A stretch of DNA of 64,000 nt from NCBI GenBank assembly GCA_905182985.1, contig CAJJDN010000076.1, forward strand, positions 68,129 to 132,128, given 5' to 3'. Of the stretch, positions 1 through 13,091 are shown in pieces. A program made the position numbers and the translations under genes. The stretch is from Paramecium sonneborni. Its lineage: Eukaryota > Ciliophora > Oligohymenophorea > Peniculida > Parameciidae. Positions within the stretch are counted from its first letter, which is position 1. Every line of letters begins with the position of its first letter. Below the pieces are notes generated by a model. It made no database searches. It had not been told where the DNA came from and saw only the letters and a list, made by a program, of their open reading frames with translations.

Positions 1-167
1 AATTAGTAATTTTAATTTCTTTATTTTCTTTAATGTTAAATCCATCTTGTTATGCTTTTGCCTTCTAAGGTTGTATAATTTTTGGCTAAAAATCAAATAA
101 AACCAAAAGTTCTAATTTTATTTATACAACTCCCTTAAATTCTTGTATTAAAACTATTTAAGGAGTC

Positions 168-535
168 ATAACAAAGATTATTCCAATAGAAAAATTTAAG
201 TCTTCGCTATATCTCCAGATCAATAATAAATTGTCATTATCTTAATTTGAAGGAGAAATGACAACTGTACGTTGCTGTTTAAAACAAAGAGACTAATTTT
301 TATCACCGAAGATGTTTAGAGAAGCTGAAGAGTTTGCTGAATAAGAGAAATTAATTCAATTGATGCCAAGAACTCTATAGAAAGTTTAATTTGTTTAATG
401 TAAAATTATAATCATATGGCTAAAAAATTATCTGATAATGATAAAGATACTATTTAAGGACGCATTTAAGAATAGCTAACTTTGATTAGATAAAGTGCTG
501 CTCAAGATGAAATAGCTTGTTATAAAGAACCTTGA
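168..535 (+). pseudogene. HSP70 substrate-binding-domain relic
   Basis: Read with TAA/TAG as Gln, 168-360 gives a frame containing FEGE and then FREAEEFAEQEK. A one-step frame change near 360 opens IDAKNSIESL, KLSDNDKDTI and GRIQEQL before a TGA at 533. These match in order the C-terminal half of cytosolic or ER HSP70s (FEGER, then the EAE..A..DK helix, IDAKN, KLS.DDK..I, I.E). The nucleotide-binding domain and the C-terminal tail are absent and the frame is broken, so this is a dead fragment rather than a gene. The HSP70 assignment comes from motif order that I recognise; no alignment was run. Confidence 0.6.
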
Positions 536-540
536 GTTTT

Positions 541-905
541 TAATAATAATACCTGTGGAACTCAAACCTGCACATCATATCACAACGAATCAAATGTAAT
601 TCTATTTAAACATTTGATAAAAAACTATCACAGTCTGTGTACCTGATGGAAAAGGTGCATGTATTTAAGGAGGTGCTTCATCTCTCTCATCAAGCCTACG
701 CTTTGAAATGAGTGGCAGAACTCATTCATGGAATCCATCTAAAAGTAAATGCGAAAAATGTGCTAAAACGAATACTAACATTAATTCTACATAAAATTCA
801 GAGGAAGGTGAGGAAGAAGAAGATACAACATATGCCATCTCTTTGACAACAACATTCCTTGTCATATTTGTTTCATATCATTTTGAGAATCTTAAGTTTT
901 TATTG
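541..905 (+). pseudogene. Surface-antigen-like cysteine-rich relic
   Basis: One frame reads NTCGTQTCTSY. After a frameshift near 620 the next frame reads VPDGKGACIQ, then SWNPSKSKCEKC, an acidic stretch and a hydrophobic tail (about 820-905). Spaced cysteines with a W-N/D-x-x-x-x-C motif and a hydrophobic C-terminus resemble Paramecium immobilisation (surface) antigens, which are GPI-anchored. Several expected cysteines are missing and there is no start codon or intact frame. It lies directly after the HSP70 relic, so two unrelated decayed genes adjoin. Assignment is tentative. Confidence 0.35.
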
Positions 906-1014
906 ATTAAATATAGTATACAATATAGTGTCATTTTTTTTTATTATCTTATTCTTTTTTACTCTTAAACAATTAAGACATAACAATTTATAAATTAGAA
1001 TAAAATTAAACATA

Positions 1015-2191
1015 TTTAACTTATTACTTATTATAATTATACAAGATTAATTTGTTTTTGGTGTTATTTAATAAAGTTATTGAATAAGAAGATAAGCATG
1101 AAAAAAATTTATTTTTATAATAAAACTACTTTAAATCCATATTTGGGATGGAATTGAATTAAATGTAGAGAAAAAAATTAATGATTCATTTATGGAAATA
1201 AGAAAAGTATCTAAACATTTAGGAAAAGTAAAAATTTTTTGTTTATTTATTTCCTAACAAATTTTTTATTTCACGATTATACTTTAAAACCGATAGAACA
1301 TAAAATTTATCATAGTTGTAACAAGTTATTCAAAGAAATAAAAGAGAGCAGAAAAATTAACTATTCAAAATAAGGAGAAAAAAAGGAGAAAAGAAAATAT
1401 TTAAGGAAGAGATGAAATAGACAAGACAGGAAACGTAGTAGAATAAGAACAAAAATAAACATCAAATGTCATTTGCAAGTAATCCCGTAGGAATCAAATA
1501 AAAGAATTCTCCATTGAAAGAGAGTAAAATAAACCAGATTGTATTTGAAAGATACTCCAGACTTCCTTTCTAGTAATGTCATCATCTAAGTGGTATTGAA
1601 GATGTCCTTAACAAAATATAATACTACAAAATTTTTCAAACTGAAATAAAATGAGGTCAAAGAATCTCTGTTTTACTTGTTTTGAAAATGGTAGTCTATA
1701 TATGCTAATCTCAATAAATTTAAGAAGAGACTCGAATCTTGCTAAAGTGATCTAATATTTTGTATAGAAGTTTGCCTTGAAGTTTCTTGGCAATCAAAAA
1801 ATTATATATCAATTATAAATTTAATATATTAAAAAAATTCACAGAATCTATCATCATCAATGATAACAATATTCTCTTGAAATATTCAAGTCCAAATAAT
1901 ATTTAACTATATAAAAAACCGCATAATATCGAAAATGATTTGATTAAAAGATGAAAATCTCGAAATAGTTCAGCAAATAGTGAATAATTGACTCAAACAC
2001 AAATCTGGCCAATATAGTTATAATAAATAAATTATACCATTAATAGTTAAAATTTATTTAACTTATTTATTTATATGGAGTTAAATAATTTTAATTTTTC
2101 TTCAAGTTAAATAATCAATAATTAAAAGCTTAAAATTTAAGCAGTTTTTAATAAAAAAACTATGATTTTACTTTTTTTTATGAATTGTAGT
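1015..2191. repeat. 1,177-bp direct repeat, copy 1
   Basis: Bases 1015-2191 recur as 2193-3369, with only a single N (2192) between the copies; I saw no difference where I compared them. The repeat contains no open frame I can support, only A+T-rich sequence with short ORFs. The arrangement (contig end, one N, same sequence again) fits two contig ends that overlap but were not merged. Confidence 0.9.
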
Positions 2192-2192
2192 N

Positions 2193-3369
2193 TTTAACTT
2201 ATTACTTATTATAATTATACAAGATTAATTTGTTTTTGGTGTTATTTAATAAAGTTATTGAATAAGAAGATAAGCATGAAAAAAATTTATTTTTATAATA
2301 AAACTACTTTAAATCCATATTTGGGATGGAATTGAATTAAATGTAGAGAAAAAAATTAATGATTCATTTATGGAAATAAGAAAAGTATCTAAACATTTAG
2401 GAAAAGTAAAAATTTTTTGTTTATTTATTTCCTAACAAATTTTTTATTTCACGATTATACTTTAAAACCGATAGAACATAAAATTTATCATAGTTGTAAC
2501 AAGTTATTCAAAGAAATAAAAGAGAGCAGAAAAATTAACTATTCAAAATAAGGAGAAAAAAAGGAGAAAAGAAAATATTTAAGGAAGAGATGAAATAGAC
2601 AAGACAGGAAACGTAGTAGAATAAGAACAAAAATAAACATCAAATGTCATTTGCAAGTAATCCCGTAGGAATCAAATAAAAGAATTCTCCATTGAAAGAG
2701 AGTAAAATAAACCAGATTGTATTTGAAAGATACTCCAGACTTCCTTTCTAGTAATGTCATCATCTAAGTGGTATTGAAGATGTCCTTAACAAAATATAAT
2801 ACTACAAAATTTTTCAAACTGAAATAAAATGAGGTCAAAGAATCTCTGTTTTACTTGTTTTGAAAATGGTAGTCTATATATGCTAATCTCAATAAATTTA
2901 AGAAGAGACTCGAATCTTGCTAAAGTGATCTAATATTTTGTATAGAAGTTTGCCTTGAAGTTTCTTGGCAATCAAAAAATTATATATCAATTATAAATTT
3001 AATATATTAAAAAAATTCACAGAATCTATCATCATCAATGATAACAATATTCTCTTGAAATATTCAAGTCCAAATAATATTTAACTATATAAAAAACCGC
3101 ATAATATCGAAAATGATTTGATTAAAAGATGAAAATCTCGAAATAGTTCAGCAAATAGTGAATAATTGACTCAAACACAAATCTGGCCAATATAGTTATA
3201 ATAAATAAATTATACCATTAATAGTTAAAATTTATTTAACTTATTTATTTATATGGAGTTAAATAATTTTAATTTTTCTTCAAGTTAAATAATCAATAAT
3301 TAAAAGCTTAAAATTTAAGCAGTTTTTAATAAAAAAACTATGATTTTACTTTTTTTTATGAATTGTAGT
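2193..3369. repeat. 1,177-bp direct repeat, copy 2
   Basis: Second copy of 1015-2191, starting immediately after the N at 2192. It is probably the same genomic locus represented twice by the assembly. No gene is supported in it. Confidence 0.9.
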
Positions 3370-3699
3370 TGATTATATATATTTTTGCTGATTTTAATAA
3401 AGTAGTAGAGTTAAATTATTTTAATCTTAGTTTAAAGGCTTGATTCAATAATCTTTATGTCTTATTCATATTTTTAACTTCCTCCTATCAAACATATTTA
3501 AACTTAGAAAAACACTCAATTATGAGATATGTTTTAGTTTAAAGCTTGTTGCTTTTTAGAGGAAACCCCTATTGATTCTCAAATTAATTCAATATCATTT
3601 ATTTTAAATAAAATTGAGCAGACTTTGATGCTTCTAAATTTTTTTGACTCATTGCTTTTTATGATTTTTGTTAAGTAAGAAAATAAGCAAATAGTAGAT
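3370..3699. other. Upstream region of the giant gene
   Basis: A+T-rich spacer between the duplicated segment and the giant + strand gene. I see no gene. Short frames such as one from an ATG near 3531 run into TGA within about 20 codons. Confidence 0.5.
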
Positions 3700-6600
3700 A
3701 TGTACAAAATTATTGTGAATTTTTATACTTTGAGTCTATGTTAAGCACAAACAACAATCAATTGTCTTTTGATTTTGCCTTATCTAAAGAATTTATTAAA
3801 GGTTTGACGAATACAGGATTTGGAGTTTGGATGAATTATTAGCCATTGAATTACAAAGTAGAATAATGTATAAAAATATTTGAATTTTATTTTAGACAAT
3901 AGGGTCTCTTAAAACATCAGTTTTTTAAATAAATAAATTCTTATAGAAGGAGGACAATTTATATATTCAATAGAACAAAGTCATGATAACTATAAGTGGT
4001 TAGTAGTTTCTGCTGATATTGATTCAAATAAATAAAAAATTAGTCACAAAGTTTTTTACTCTTTTAAAACTTTAAGTAACACTTTGTCATTCGAATTTGA
4101 TAATTTTTTATATGAAGGATAATGGATAATGTTTTATTGTTATTTTAACAATATATTAAGATAAACTCAAATTGGATTTTACAATATTTAAGAGAGTTTA
4201 TCTATTTAAGTTGTAAATGATTTACCTGAATATGTATAAAAAATAAAACATAATTTGGGAAATATTTATTCATACAAAAATTAGGACGAAAATTTAATAT
4301 TATTAAATCAATTCTAGGGACTTCTAACCAGCGTTTTTTCAGGTGGTTAGGAGAATGTGTTCTTAGATTTAGATTCATGTTTATAAGAATTTTTTAGTTA
4401 TCCTAAATGTTTAGAGGTAAATTATAGGATTGGTGAAAAAACTTAAAATTAAGAAATGGATGGAAGTTAATATCTTAAAATTGAATCTTAGAATTTTGAA
4501 AGCCCAAGATATGTTTTGAAAGGATGGATTATGTTAAAATAATCAATTAAGACTTTTTAAGAGACTACAATATTTAGAATAACTATTAATTAAGATTATA
4601 CTGATGATTTTAAAATAGGAGATAGAGATCTATTATTAAAATATTATTAAAGTAGTATACCTCCCAAGAATGGATTTTAAATATCAACTTACTCATATGA
4701 ATTTCCTATAAAAAAGAGATACAAGACAAATGAAGATGATCAAATTAATTAATTTGGTAACGAATATTAAGAGTTGTTAATACTATGGCATTATTTTTAA
4801 TTTGAAATAGGAACAAAAAATAATAATGAATAGCCAATATTGTCTATCTTTTTTCCTTCGATTGATTAAGTTCGCTATTTTACATGGAATAAAACTATAC
4901 GTCATTTCTCTGGTACTAAATTTTATGTTTTTTTTGGAGGTGATGATTATACTATAAATTATTTAAGAGGATCTATAAGGGATATTGAATTTTAACAATT
5001 ATGCAAACCATAAATTATTGAATATAAACCTTCATGTCATTATTCTTGTTTAACATGTGATGGACCAACAAAATATAATTGCCTAACTTGCCCATATCAA
5101 AGTTTTAGATAACTTTCAAAAAAAGAGAAAACTTGTACTTGTTAATAAAAATTTGTTGATAAAGTAGATGTTTAAGAATGTTAATCAGTAATTTAAGCAT
5201 TTCCTCAGATATAGATTTAAGAAATAGAACTAAATTGTTAGCTATAAGGTTATAGCAATTGTAATTAAGATAATATCGAATGTAATTTTGGATATTTCGA
5301 ATATTAAAATATGTGTGTTTAATGGTATTATATATTTAGTATTAAAGCCCTTATTACTATGAAGTGTATTCTGGTACTTAAATATCTTGTTTGGATTGCT
5401 TCATATCACCAAAATAATTTAAAATTACATTAACTTGTAAGATGAAAGCACAAACTTATTACTTAAATTCAGACTACTTATATTAAGTTCAATAAAGAGT
5501 ATAAAATGATTATCTATTCTATGAAATTTAAACAAATATAGAAGGAACTCATGAACTTAAATTGTGTCAAGGTTGTGTTAGTTAAGAAAAATGTAAGAGT
5601 GGATTCTATTTAGAAAATACAGAATGTAGGTCTTGCTTATATGGATGTTAGACTTGTTAAAATTCATTTGAATGTGAAGCTTGCTTTTCCAATTTTTATC
5701 TAAGTAAGGAAAAATTGTGCATTTAATGTTAAGATTGTTTAAATTGCTACTATTTGTAAGATGGAATATGTTATTGTGTCAGCTGTTTAGAAAATTCAAT
5801 AATAATTAATAATAAATGTATATCTTGTGGGGATTATTGTTAGGAGTGCGATGGATCAAGATTTTGTCATTATTGTATAGGGTCACCTTAGTAATATTAT
5901 TTATCTATGGATGGAAAGAATTGTGCTTAATGTAATATTGAAAATTGTATTTACTGTTTTGATTACATTCTTAGTGGTGATCTATTACAAACAAATTTAG
6001 ATATCAATTTTAAAGTGATAGATAGCAATTTTCAATAAATAAATGTAGGTTGTGCACTTTGTAAAGAGAATCACCATTACAATTTTAACAATTAAAAATG
6101 TGAATTAAAATTTATAGATGATGATTGTTAATTTGCCATTATCTAAAATGAAAATTAAAAAAGGACCTGTCTAATCAGCATAATTAATGATGATGCTATT
6201 TAAGTATCTAATTGCTTAATGATATCTAAATGTATTTCATGTATTCACAATTATACAGAAAACGAATCATTTTGCATAATATGTGAAGATGGATATTATT
6301 CAGCAGTCCTTACTGGTAAATGTATTTAATGTGGTCAAATTTGTAAGACTTGCATTTAATAAAATAAAAAATACAGAGATTATTGGAAATGGAGTATAAA
6401 AGCTTTTTATAAATTTGTTATTAATCCTAATAATGACCATCCATTTGAAAATTATGCAACAACCTATTCTGATACAGATTTGAATTTAGTATGCACATCA
6501 TGTCATTATGGATATATTTTATATGATTAATAATGCATACAGGGTTGTGATTAAACTTGTAATATATGTGAAATTATTGATGGAAAAGCTATGTGCATTT

Positions 6601-9600
6601 AATGTTTGGAAACTATTTCTGGTTTTATTAAAAGTTCAAATAACAATCGAAGCTGTATGCAATGTCCTTCTAATTGTAAAGCCTGTATAGATAGAAGTGA
6701 ATCAGAAATATACGAAGTTAACCCTTATTTTATTTTAACTGATTAAAATAAATTTTAGACTCGAATATGTTATGAAAAATCATAAGCTAACAATACATAA
6801 GAAAAATTTTATTATGATTCATTTACATAAACAGTAGTTGTTTGTAACAAATATGATTCATGTTACAATAAAATTATTATTCTTTAAAACCTTTACTGTG
6901 ATGCTTCAACTTATTTAGAATAGTAATAAGAATCAAATGATCAATATTTTGAGAGCAAAAATGTTATAATATCAGACTTTTCTGGTTATGGATATTTTGA
7001 TTAGTTAGAGAAATCTTAATTTTTTGATTATTTAAATGAAATTTCAGCAAGACACATTTAATTCGAATATACCTTGATCTAAGGTCCAAATTAACCATGT
7101 CTATTAAAAAATAAATAGATTTTTTCTACCCTAGCTTAATACGTATTTTCCATATAATAAATTGATATTAAATTTAAAGGAAGATTATTATAGTCAACCC
7201 ATTCAATAACTTTAACTATCATTTCTTAATTAAAAATTAGTAACTTTACAACCATAAGTTTTGAAAATATCAATTTTTATTTTGGAGACAATCAAAAAAA
7301 TTCTTTAATTATTAATTCTGCTATTTATATTAATAATTTAAATAGCAAGACAACTTTAAACCTAACAGACTGTAAATTTGAAAGTGATAGTGCTATAACA
7401 ACTGGTTAATTCTTTAAAATTGAGTCAAATATCCCTTATTCCCTATAAATAACAAACTTTGTAATTACTAATATTAATATGTATTAATCTGATATTTTTA
7501 CTTTTATATCCTCTAACAAACCTTCTTAAAATTACGTTAAAATATCAAATATGATAATCAGAAATTCCATTTTTACTAATTCTACATTATTTAAATTCGA
7601 AGCGAAAATTAATTATCTTCAATATTAATCCAGATTAATAAATATTAGTATTATTGATACTACATTTATTTTCTCTAACTTCTTCATTTGTAATGGTTTA
7701 TTGAATTATACAATAGGAACTTTACAAATTCATTCAATGTCTTTGTACAACACTAAAATTTTGCATAATTCAAGCATTTTTTTTATACCAAATATTGAAT
7801 CAGCAATTATTACCTCGTTTAGTTTAATAGATTCTCAACTTAAAGATAATTCATTAATTTATTCAAGTAATGTGATAAATTTATAAGATTGTATTATAAA
7901 TCAAACACTTATAGAATCAAGTAGTTTAATAAATAATAAAGTTGATTACACAAAATCTAAAGTAGCTTTAAATTATTCATAGACGATTTTACTGAAGAAC
8001 TTATAAGTTTTAAATTGTAATTATAATAACAAATAGCAAATCATAAGCATTCTAAAATATGATGAAATAGATAAATTAATATTTAATTTGACTAATTTCA
8101 AAATGTAAAATTGTATATCTAATACAAAGCTATAAAATACTTAGGTTTCTTTTGATTAAGTAATGATATATATTGAATGTCAACTTTGTAATTTATAAAA
8201 TGTATAAATATAGAGAGGATATGGATTCCCTGAAATGACTATAATTAATTCAAATACTCTAGAAATAAGAAATTTTTAATTCTCTTAGGATCAAAGATAT
8301 TTTTCAAATGTTTTACATTCAACTATAGATTGTGTATCAAAATTTGCTATTTTGGAACTATATTTCTTTTTGTATGTTGGTTAATATAAAAGTATTGTTA
8401 TTGATAATTTAAATGTTTCAAACTGTTTAAGTTTCAATACTCCGTTGGTTATTTTAAAAGGTTATGATTTAATGCAGAGTCTTGTGGAAGAAAAAATATA
8501 TATTCTAGATTCTTAATTTAGTTCAAATTTACTAATAATCTCAACAAGGAATAAAAATACTGCTATAGTTTCCATAGAATCAAAATAAAAAGGACTTATA
8601 ACCATATTTAATACAATTTTTTCATATAACCATCTAAATCAATATAATTAAACCTTGTCTTAGATTTCTTCCACTACATTATTATTGTCTTTAAAGTATG
8701 GAAATGTTAGTCTATTGAATTGTTAGTTTTATTAAAACTTGGTAACAAACTCAACTGATTCAATCTTATATATTGATTCAGAATAACTATATATTAAGGA
8801 TTCCAATTTTAAATACAACAACATTATAAATTACACTTTATTGAGTAGATATACATTATTATCAAGTACTTAAAATATAACTTTAATTAACTTTTAATTC
8901 ATATTTTCAATTAAATCAAGCAGTGGGAATGGTATGATAATATCTAATTTAATAGTAATTGAAAATGTAAAAATAGATTCCTCTAATTCTATTTTTGGAG
9001 GTGGCTTTTATATAATTACAACTGGTATTAGCATTATTAATATTACTAATTCAGAATTTTCAAATACTAAAACCACTCTATCCTACTTATATTTTTCTAA
9101 AGGTGGTTGTTTTTATATTGATGCTGGTTCATCTGAATTAACTCTAAACATTAAGAATGTTACATTTAATACATCATTTAGTAGATATGATGGTGGTGCA
9201 ATTTATATAATTCCATCAGAAATTTCTAATAAAATTGAATTTGATTAGTTGATTGTTTAGGATTGCTTTTCAATTTATAATTAATTTTTTTCATATGTTC
9301 TTTCCAAAAAAGAAACTGTCTTATCTTAGATTATTTTTAAAAATATTATTTTCTATTCAACTTAAGAAGGACTGGAAAATTATTATTCATATTTAGATGG
9401 TATAACTGAAGATGATGTTTAAAACATTATTAAGTCAAATCCATTAGTTTTTATTTAATATGGAAACTTTAGTATATATAATTGTACTTTTCAATCAATT
9501 TATATGTAATTTTTACTTAAAATTGCACACGCATTAAATTTATTTATATTTTATTTTGTTATTAAAAACAAAGTAATTAATTATATTTGAATGTTTGAAA

Positions 9601-12600
9601 TAAGAATCAACAGTATAAGCTTAGCACATTTTATTATCAAATATAAAGATTATCAATTGTACAATAGGATTTTCACCTCTAATTCAATTAAACTTAAGAT
9701 AATGTAATTATATGATAAATATTCGTAGTATATGCTGGTAATTTATAAATATTTGATCTTTAAATAACTTAAGTTTATCAATAAATAAAGACTGAAAAAA
9801 GAGAGTGTTTAGCAGTTTCTACAACATTTCTGTTTTAGTTAGATTGTCCTCTTAAAATAACTTAAATGAATGTTTAAATTATAGAACATATTGATAATTA
9901 ATCAAAATTAAATCAACTAATTTGTAATCAGTTTAAAATTTTTAAAGATTTATAGTATACTTTTAGTTTAATTGAAATAGAACAAATTAATGTTGGACAA
10001 AAATTAACAATAGAAAAAATGTATATTTAAAATATTCAATGTATCAAATGTTAATTTGGTTTGATAAGTATTGCTGATGTTGAATAATAAAATGAATAAA
10101 ACATTAAAATAACTTAAATATTGATTTAAAATAGCAATTGTGGTAGGACTGGTTGTCTTTCAGTTATTAAAAATAGAAATGAGTTAAATATTCAAGATCT
10201 TACTTAAAATTATAGAAGATTGTAATAACACAATTATGAAAATCTTTTAAATAGCATCAATAATTAAATGATTATAGAAGAAAGTAAATTTATAAATAAC
10301 ACTGCATTGTATGGTGGTTCGCTTTTAGTAATTAGGATTAATACTATAATAAGGGGTTGCATTTTTTAAAATAATTTTGCAGATATTGGAGGTGCAATTT
10401 ATTATGAATCTGAAAAAGAAGAAATATAAATTTTAAATTCTAAAATAATTGAAAATAATGCAAAGATTGCAGGAGGTTTATATTTAAGTTCTTAATCACT
10501 TCAATTAACTAAGTAATTAGATTTATAATTGGATTATAATAATTCAACCTTATATGGATCAAATGTATTGGAAAAACCAAGATCATTAACATTATTAATT
10601 TATGAAGGTTTAACATTAATGGAGAAGAAAAAAATAAAAAATCATATTAATGAAATTGTTGAACAAATTATTATTAACCCTTATAAGATTTTTGGTTCCT
10701 CTTCTGAATATTCATAATTAATATTGCCTTCTGGAATAAGAATAAAGAATTATAGGTATTTTGATCCAATAAAATCTGAATTTATTCCTTATAATTTTAA
10801 ATTCAGAATTATTGCTTTAGATAATTTTTAAGAATAAATTATGGGTTTGTCAGGTTCTTAGTGTACTTTATAACCATATGGTTATAATTTAAGTTCTTAA
10901 AAAGAGGAATAGGATGTTTAATTTAGTTTATCTTAATATGATGTCATATTTGATGATTAAACAGGTGATTATAATTTAGATAATCTAATAATATACTTCA
11001 ATCCTACTTATGATCAAGATATTGTACTAAGATTATAAATATAATGTAATAGTGTTTCTGTACCTTTATATTAAAATAATCCACCTTTTTAAATTTATGA
11101 TTATGTTACAAATTATAAATTATAAGTTGATATTCGAACATTTCCTTGTTAATTAGGTGAGTTTTTAAATTAAACTTCTGGAGGATGTGTTCTTTGTGAT
11201 AAATTTTAAAATTAATACTAAGTATCTAAGACAGCTTAAAATTGTAGTTATAAAGATGATAAAAAAATAAAATCAGTAGAATCAAGCATGATTGAATTAA
11301 GAGAGTATTATTGGAGAGCTTATTATTATAGTGAAAGAATTGAATATTGTTATCATTTAATAGAGAATTGCAAAGGTGGTTGGAGATCAGGAGATGATTC
11401 ATGTATATTAGGACACATAGGAGCATTATGTGAATAGTGTGATTTATATAATTCTAGAGGAAGTGGATCTTATTGTGTAACTTCAGCTTATTAATGTGGA
11501 AGTTGTCATGAAATAGCTTATTATGTTATTACAATAATATTTGTGAGTATTTGGACTTTGATTTCAACTTTGATGTCAGTAAGTAGCACAAAAATAATAA
11601 TTGAAGAATTTATTAAAGGAATGAGTTTAAAGGCTTTTGGAATAAGATTAGCAATAAAAGAAGCTCAAACTGCTATTCTTATTAAAATATTTACAAATTA
11701 TCTTTAAATTATATCAACCATTTCTACATTTTAATTGTAAATTCCAGTAGGATTAACCTCAGTAATCAAAAATGTTGGTAATCCTATTGAGTCACTTGCT
11801 TATTCTCTAGATTGCTTCTTAGTTAACATAACAGATATTTAAATAATATACTTTCGAATAATTTGGTGCTTAATTATTACTTCTTCTTATTTAATTGTTA
11901 TTTTTAGTTTTATTGCAATCACAATAGTTACTAAACTGATAAAATTCAACTTTTCTTTTATTTCTACATCTTTAATATATTTATTCATATTTTTATAACC
12001 AAATTTAATTGGAATTACAATATCATTATTATCTTCCAGAATCATTTCAGATGAATAATGGATTTAAGGAAATGTTGCTTATAGATATGATACTATATAA
12101 CATTCTAAATGGGCTATCACTTTTTGTTTACCTTTACTTATAACTTTTGGTTTCGTACTTCCTGCCTTTTTATGGTATGGACTTTATAAAAATAAAGATC
12201 ATCTAGATTTTTCATTAGTTAGAAAAAGATGGGGATATTTGTATAATGAATATAGGATTCATGTCTATTTCTGGGAAACATTCAAGATAATGTAAAAAGA
12301 AATTATTATTATTGTTTTGGCTTATTATGATGATCTTGTCCCTATTAAAGCATCTTTAATATTTCTAGTTTTATTTGGCTATAGTTTTATAGCAATTAAA
12401 TAAAAACCATATATGACTGGATAATTAAATTTAATTGACACATAATCAACAGTTATTTGTGCTATATCAATTATTTTGGCTAGTTCAATATATACAGCAA
12501 AATAATAATAGTTGAATGAAATTATATGGCCCTTTTATATAATAATTACCCTCCTTAATACTTACTATATGCTTAGAATGATTATATTAATTCTATTTGC

Positions 12601-13091
12601 ATATTTCCACAAACTTCATGATAAAATAGACATTTTAAAAGAATTTATATCAAAATAATTGCCTATTGTTCAATCTAATCCTTCTTTCAAAAAATTATTT
12701 GACACTCACAAAAATTAATAACTCAGAATTAAACAAAATTTTGCCAAGTTGAGAGACTACCTAATACCTTAGGCTCATTTAATGATAGAATTTAAAAAGT
12801 AAAATTCAATAATATTTATTTAGATTAAAATTAATACAACCATCTTCAACAAATAATTTTATAAAAACTTATGTTAAACAGAAAAGTGAAACTCAATAAT
12901 AATTTTCTGCTGAAATCTCTCATGCGAATAGTCCTAATCATTTAAATATTCTATAACAGAGTCATGCCAAAAAAAATGAATTTTCATTTCCAAATTCAAA
13001 AAGAGAATAATAATCATTTTTTATTTCGTTCCAAAAAGATAATAAGAAACAACGCTAAAACGCTGAAAATCGAAAAGGAAAAAATGTTTGA
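3700..13091 (+). CDS. Giant Cys-rich / beta-helix / multi-TM surface protein
   Basis: About 3,080 residues in the ciliate code, TGA stop at 13089. The order is: an N-terminal secreted domain; many CxxC and CxxCxxxC furin/growth-factor-receptor-type repeats (about 5.0-6.8 kb); a long Asn/Ile/Ser-rich region with GGAIY-type rungs typical of right-handed beta-helix proteins (about 7-10.5 kb); a second Cys cluster; then several membrane segments (about 11.5-12.6 kb) and a polar Gln-rich tail. This matches a large ciliate family of receptor-like cell-surface proteins of unknown ligand. Introns read at 3868-3895, 5325-5347 (ends AAG; restores a CVQCP motif), 9704-9728 and 12799-12823. An ATG at 3700 gives a good signal peptide (YKIIVNFYTLSLC) but is out of frame with the body; the in-frame ATG is 3738. 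A further frame change between about 9540 and 9565 has no GTA...AG intron, so there are one or two indels: sequencing errors or a dying gene. Confidence 0.8.

Noticed and set aside
1724..1750. Possible tRNA T-loop (gactcgaatct)
   Set aside because: The sequence is not a canonical GGTTCGAATCC arm and no acceptor or anticodon stems fit around it.
5325..5339. A 15-nt intron (GTA...TAG), as known in Stentor
   Set aside because: Removing 15 nt does not change frame and loses the CxxC motif; the 23-nt version ending AAG restores both. Stentor also uses the standard code.
6121..6200. Possible stop or break in the Cys-rich region
   Set aside because: The suspected stop is TAA, which is Gln in this code; the frame stays open.
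10529..10717. Standard-code short ORFs inside the giant + strand gene (e.g. 6508-6690, 7701-7886, 8934-9248, 10529-10717)
   Set aside because: They are pieces of one ciliate-code frame (or off-frame shadows) ended by TAA/TAG, which encode Gln here.
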